NCBI RefSeq assembly: GCF_000003605.2 | Contig: NW_003119430.1 | Location: 217,726 to 270,323, forward strand | Length of the DNA: 52,598 nt | From: Saccoglossus kowalevskii | Lineage: Eukaryota > Hemichordata > Enteropneusta > Harrimaniidae | Direction of reading: 5' to 3' | Shown: positions 48,404-52,598 of the stretch, piece after piece | Layout of the letters: every line of letters begins with the position of its first letter | How positions within the stretch are numbered: position 1 is the first letter of the stretch | Program-made: the position numbers and the translations under genes | Notes under the pieces: model-generated | The model's input: only the letters and a program-made list of their open reading frames with translations | Told to the model about the DNA's origin: nothing | The model's database searches: none

Positions 48404-49092
48404 ATGAACGCGGTATAAATATAAAAGAACGATGTATACATATAAATAAACGAGGTATAAATAAATATAAAAGATAAAAAAACGAGGTGTAAATACAAAT
48501 GAACAAGTTATGAATATATAAATCGAAGTATACATATAAATGAACGAGGAATAATACAAATGAACGAGTTATGAATAAACAAACCGTAGTATACCTATAA
48601 ATGAACGAGGTATAAGTATAAAAGAACGAGGTATAAGTATAAAAGAACGAGGTATAAATACAAATGAACGAGTTATGAATATATAAACCGCGATATAAAT
48701 GAACGAGGTATAAGTATAAAAGAACGAGGTATAAATACAAATGAACGAGTTATGAATATATAAATCGAAGTATACATATAAATGAACGAGGTATAATACA
48801 AATGAACGAGTTATGAATAAACAAACCGAGATCTAAATGAACGAGGTATAAATACAAATGAACGAGGTATAAGTATAAATAAGCGAGGTATAAATATAAA
48901 AACCGAAGAATAAATGTAAATGAGCGAGGTATAAATATAAAAGAACTAGGTATAAACATAAATGGACGACGAGTTAGAAATAAAATTAACGAGATATAAA
49001 TAAAAATGAACGAGGTATAAATATATCGAACTAGGTATACATGCTAGTGCAAGAAGTATAAATACAAATGGACGAGTTATAAATCTAAAAAC
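48404..49092. repeat. 21-bp minisatellite with higher-order structure, about 33 units
   Basis: Tandem copies of ATAAATGAACGAGGTATAAA plus T, with variants such as ACAAATGAACGAGTTATGAA and ATATAAATCGAAGTATACAT. The variants recur in the same order at about 48497-48617 and 48736-48855, giving a higher-order period near 239 bp. Because 21 is a multiple of three, long minus-strand frames rich in Leu, Tyr and Ile stay open (48393-48740 and 48750-48959). These are by-products of the repeat. Units become more divergent after about 48960. Confidence 0.93.
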
Positions 49093-49929
49093 TTCTATTT
49101 AAAAACAGGAAACGCCGTTTGTGTACAATTCTCTGTCATTTCCTCTGTCATCTTTGAGCCCACGCCCCTTACCGAGGGTAGGGGTCAATCTATTCGCTTG
49201 TATTTAACCCAGGGATAAGATTTGAACTAGTGAACCAAAACAAAAAACACTAAACTTCCGGAAATACGTGGAGGCGTATTTAGCTGTTTATTTATCTGGT
49301 GGTCGGGAAATGCATACGTTCAAAATGTTGAATTGGTAGCATGTCGAGCCCCATTTAATGATTAATGACGCCAGTTATTTCTTCGTTCTACATGTATCAT
49401 TGGTTTGCCCCTCATTACCTACTACCATATTACTTGATGAGTTAGTGAATATATTCACATGTGATATTTTTTTTCGAATGTATGCGCATGTCCACTTTCT
49501 TGTTTGTCTACTTTATTGAGAGTCGACATTGGAATGTTCTATTTCCAGACTTCATCACGACTTTCCACAATAAGAGCATTATGTTTTTGCTCACGCTTCT
49601 GCAATTTATTTTTGTGAATCTTTCATTTTCTGTGTTACCTGCCACGATAATTTAGTCTCATATCGCAAAACATGTACAACATATATTAATCACCTGGGGC
49701 ATAAAATCACTGCATTCATTTTTTATTTTTCAGTCCAAAATTATGACAAGTCGTCATGGAATTATATGTTGATATCACTGAGATTATACTCTGATTTCTT
49801 AAGAGTAATAGGGCTTGCTTCAAGAAAATGGTCCCCACTCATCGTCTTATCCGACGATCACGACTACTGAATCTTGCAACAACAGCATGAACGTTTCGTT
49901 TTGCACGAGTGGCCAAAAGAAAGCACGAT
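49093..49929. other. Spacer without recognisable genes
   Basis: A short GC-richer patch (CCACGCCCCTTACCGAGGGT, about 49160) lies next to the minisatellite. The 64-codon frame at 49461 is Phe/Leu-rich and featureless. Confidence 0.45.
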
Positions 49930-50130
49930 TCACTGATTGTGTTGAGTTTCACTTGATAGCTTGGAACTACAATTCATATGTCACTGAATGTGTGGAACGA
50001 TTTCATTTGAAATCTTGCGATTACATTTAAGATGTCACTGAGTATGTAGAACGATTTCATTTGGTAGCCCGGGATTAGGATGCACTGACTGTGCAGAATT
50101 TCATTGTTAGATTGCGACTACCAAGTGTTA
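49930..50130. repeat. Degenerate tandem repeat, about 50-54 bp, four units
   Basis: Units start at TCACTGATTGTG (49930), TCACTGAATGTG (49981), TCACTGAGTATG (50035) and GCACTGACTGTG (50082). Each is followed by a GA(A)CGATTTCATTTG-like stretch, then GATAGC/GAAATC and a GGATTA/GCGATTA-like end. Spacing is 51, 54 and 47 bp. A 71-codon frame crossing it is broken and not credible as a gene. Confidence 0.7.
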
Positions 50131-52495
50131 CTTAGTAACCGGCAGGCATGTAGCGTGTCGTGATTAAAACGTGAAGTGCGATAAATCCATCCACGCAACA
50201 GAAATTGTATTTTCGCAGAGCACCAACATGGATAAGCGAAGTGTAGTTGCCTTGACAACTATTCCGCGATAAGCATTGTCAGTGTCATCGACAGTAGTGT
50301 ACTCTTGTCAACTTTATAAACTGTTGCGTCTGTGTCAACCTCATGAAATGGTCAGTGTTAGCGCCATACATGTAGCGCATATAAGAACTGTACTCGTGAA
50401 TATATTTAACATCATCTGTTTTACCACTCACCCACTCTAAATAAACCAACCGTTCTTTAATTAAACTCACCATTATATAACATGTGTTACATGTATAGAT
50501 CACGTAACTTGGTTATTTTACAAATCGGTATTTATCAAAACAATGTCATGTTTTCCCAGAAAATTAATCAGCAGAAACAACACACACATATAATCAAATC
50601 AGCGAGAGAAAGGTGTTATACCTACGGTGTACAGTACAATAATGAATGTGGGAATATGGGAATTATTGTATAATAATGACATTAATGAATCGAACAAAAT
50701 TATAAAACTAACATTCGGACATGTACTGATATACACCCATGAATAAGAATGCACGTGTACCCTGTCTACTGGTCAACTATCACAATGTCATCTCAAAATG
50801 TTATTGACTTTGACTATAATAAAGGGCAACATAACCTTCAATATGACCGCCATTTTAAAATCAACTCTACATCGAGACAGTGTCTATAATCGTACTCCGA
50901 AAAATCCAACTTGCTTGTCTGTTTCATTTAGGTCAATTGCAGCTTATATTTATGTGGGTCAAGTTTCCCTTTCAGCGCCCTATATTAAAAGCAACGTTGC
51001 TAGTTGTTCAATGATTTCAACTCACGAATACACGTAAGTACACCGAGTGAATTTGATATACCAATCATGTATGATGGTTTGCAATATGACACTAAAGATT
51101 AAGAGAAGTCGGTTTCACAGATAAACTTCACTTGAACCTGGGAGGTTTTTGTAAGACGATATGTTATTATCAGCATTGATAGAAACAAGCAATGACACTA
51201 TTTGATAAATTCTATTAAATCGCTGAAAGTTATACACCAAGATCTCTGTGGACGTCATCCAATCATGTGATACTAATAACTCTGAGTGCTATTGTAATAT
51301 CTTCCGTCTTTTTCGATGCAATTTTCCTTTAAAAGGGTAATGCTTTCTCGGCGATTTCAGTAGCCACGGAACAGTCGAGCACCTACTTTTAGAGTCATGC
51401 GCTTCACCGTATTAACCTATATTCGTTTCATGTACGCCGAAAAAGCCATTGCACATACTCGGAACATCGTGCTTTTACGATATAACCCAAAATGTATTAT
51501 GTTGTAATTTTCCTCCAAATGATAGCATGAGGGCGCCAATTTAGATTAGTTTCGCTCGGAACTACGATCGTATTTAATAATTCACTAAGAACGTTTACAA
51601 ACTAAGTAATCTTAATATATAGATCGTTCAATGCCAGGCTGCAATGCTATTATACTGCTCCCATGCAGTCAGATTGGGTGTTTTTTTATTCCATTGCTAA
51701 TATTGATAATATACTAACTAATACAAACATGTAGTCAGATAGTTTGCCCTCACTTTTAGTAGGCATGGATTTTATCCAAATATGTAGTGTTTGTTATTAT
51801 ATTTGTCATAATCTCGCATTGTGGGTGATATTCGACGTCATAAATTATGTTAGATGGCAAACATCGATAATTCAATTCAAAACCTATTAAAGTAAGATGT
51901 TCATATCTTCAAGATTATCTCCTTGATCACAGTTTTTCAGGGGCTTAGACATTTTTCACTCGAAGAATCCCCTCCCCACACACACACACACTACTACTAC
52001 TATTTATTTTGTGTTTGTGTCGTATGAGGGCGCTATAACTCTCCAGTATAGACTCATATACATGTAATGAGTAACATATAATTCTCCCACAGATGAAATT
52101 AAGCTAGTAACTTTTATTATGTGTTATGCAAATCAACAGCCCGATCCCGATAGATAAAATATCAAGAGAATACAATATTATTCTAACAAATACAACACAC
52201 AACAATATTCTGGAGTTAAAATATTCAAGGAATCGAGATTTAAGAAAACTAAAGTTTGAGAAAAGTATATATACACATCAGTAGTTATGCGCACTTCTTG
52301 TCATTGTTGAAACATAAAAATAACTGTTACCAACAATTGCGTAACCAAGATTTTTTACAAAAAGCTTGTTTTCTTCTATCGGAGAAATAAAAATGGAATT
52401 GTAAATTTTGTAGTTAATTTGATAGCGAGTTGATTCCAACATTAAATATAATTACCCAAGTTTGTTTTTGTCTAAACAAGCCGATTCACAATTTA
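50131..52495. other. AT-rich region without recognisable genes
   Basis: Open frames are short. GACCGCCATTTTAA near 50845 is a YY1-like word on the minus strand with a short frame. CA and CTA microsatellite scraps lie at 51976-52003. Nothing else is supported. Confidence 0.45.
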
Positions 52496-52514
52496 AAAAT
52501 AAATAAATAAATAA

Positions 52515-52554
<40 letters not shown>

Positions 52555-52598
52555 AAAAGAAAGAAAGAAAGAAATAAAGAAATAAATAAATAAATAAA
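52496..52598. repeat. (AAAT)n / (GAAA)n microsatellite at the window edge
   Basis: An AAAT tetranucleotide tract interrupted by GAAA copies (about 52557-52582). It continues to the last base, so its true length is unknown. Confidence 0.95.

Noticed and set aside
48393-48959. Leu/Tyr/Ile-rich minus-strand ORFs that look like membrane proteins
   Set aside because: They lie wholly in a 21-bp minisatellite. The unit length is a multiple of three, so the frame stays open automatically.

Overview
This window looks like AT-rich, gene-poor nuclear DNA from an animal. There are no operons, Shine-Dalgarno sites or dense ORFs. The single convincing gene is a metazoan class A (rhodopsin-like) G-protein-coupled receptor whose whole coding region lies in one exon. 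Splice signals, an AATAAA poly(A) signal, a decayed RTE-type non-LTR retrotransposon, tRNA-derived SINE-like pieces and many micro- and minisatellites all fit an invertebrate genome. A GAGTGAGTGAGTG / 'GTGTTAAACGTCAATCA' repeat at 45.8-46.0 kb resembles repeats I associate with molluscs. A mollusc or other marine lophotrochozoan is therefore a reasonable but weakly supported guess.

Layout. 1-330: a GC-rich, CCAAGACT/CTCGACT-rich block, possibly an LTR-like remnant. 722-1020 and 2262-2630: a diverged direct duplication. 2971-3040: a tRNA-derived SINE-like piece. 3-28 kb: mostly unannotatable DNA with a 17-bp degenerate minisatellite (9.46-9.68 kb), a GC-rich patch (20.04-20.40 kb) and an NRF1-like site followed by an ATG and a splice donor (23.2-23.36 kb). 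28.25-29.25 kb: a mosaic of an RTE reverse-transcriptase C-terminal fragment (minus strand) flanked by pieces of a dispersed repeat that recurs at 43.26 kb. 29.98-30.04 kb: (AT)n. 32.26-37.6 kb: the GPCR locus. This has a proposed promoter with a CCAAT box and an RFX X-box, two possible untranslated leader exons, the coding exon with branch point and acceptor, and a 3' end with a UGUA cluster, AATAAA and a GT-rich downstream element. 37.66-37.80 kb: (TTTA)n. 38.71-39.03 kb: a 48-bp minisatellite whose units carry palindromic TTTTCG..CGAAAA cores. 41.6-41.75 kb: a perfect GTCACGTGAC palindrome near an ATG and splice donor. 43.8-44.65 kb: two NRF1/YY1-type promoter modules, the first with a possible short first coding exon. 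48.40-49.09 kb: a 21-bp minisatellite with higher-order structure. 49.93-50.13 kb: a degenerate tandem repeat of about 50 bp. The window ends inside an (AAAT)n repeat.

Functionally the only supportable statement is that the region encodes one plasma-membrane receptor, probably for a neuropeptide-like ligand. The candidate promoters and first exons are hypotheses from motif patterns and need transcript data. I found no multi-gene system, CRISPR array, operon or gene cluster. The most interesting material is the receptor locus with its possible RFX-controlled leader, and the structured tandem arrays.
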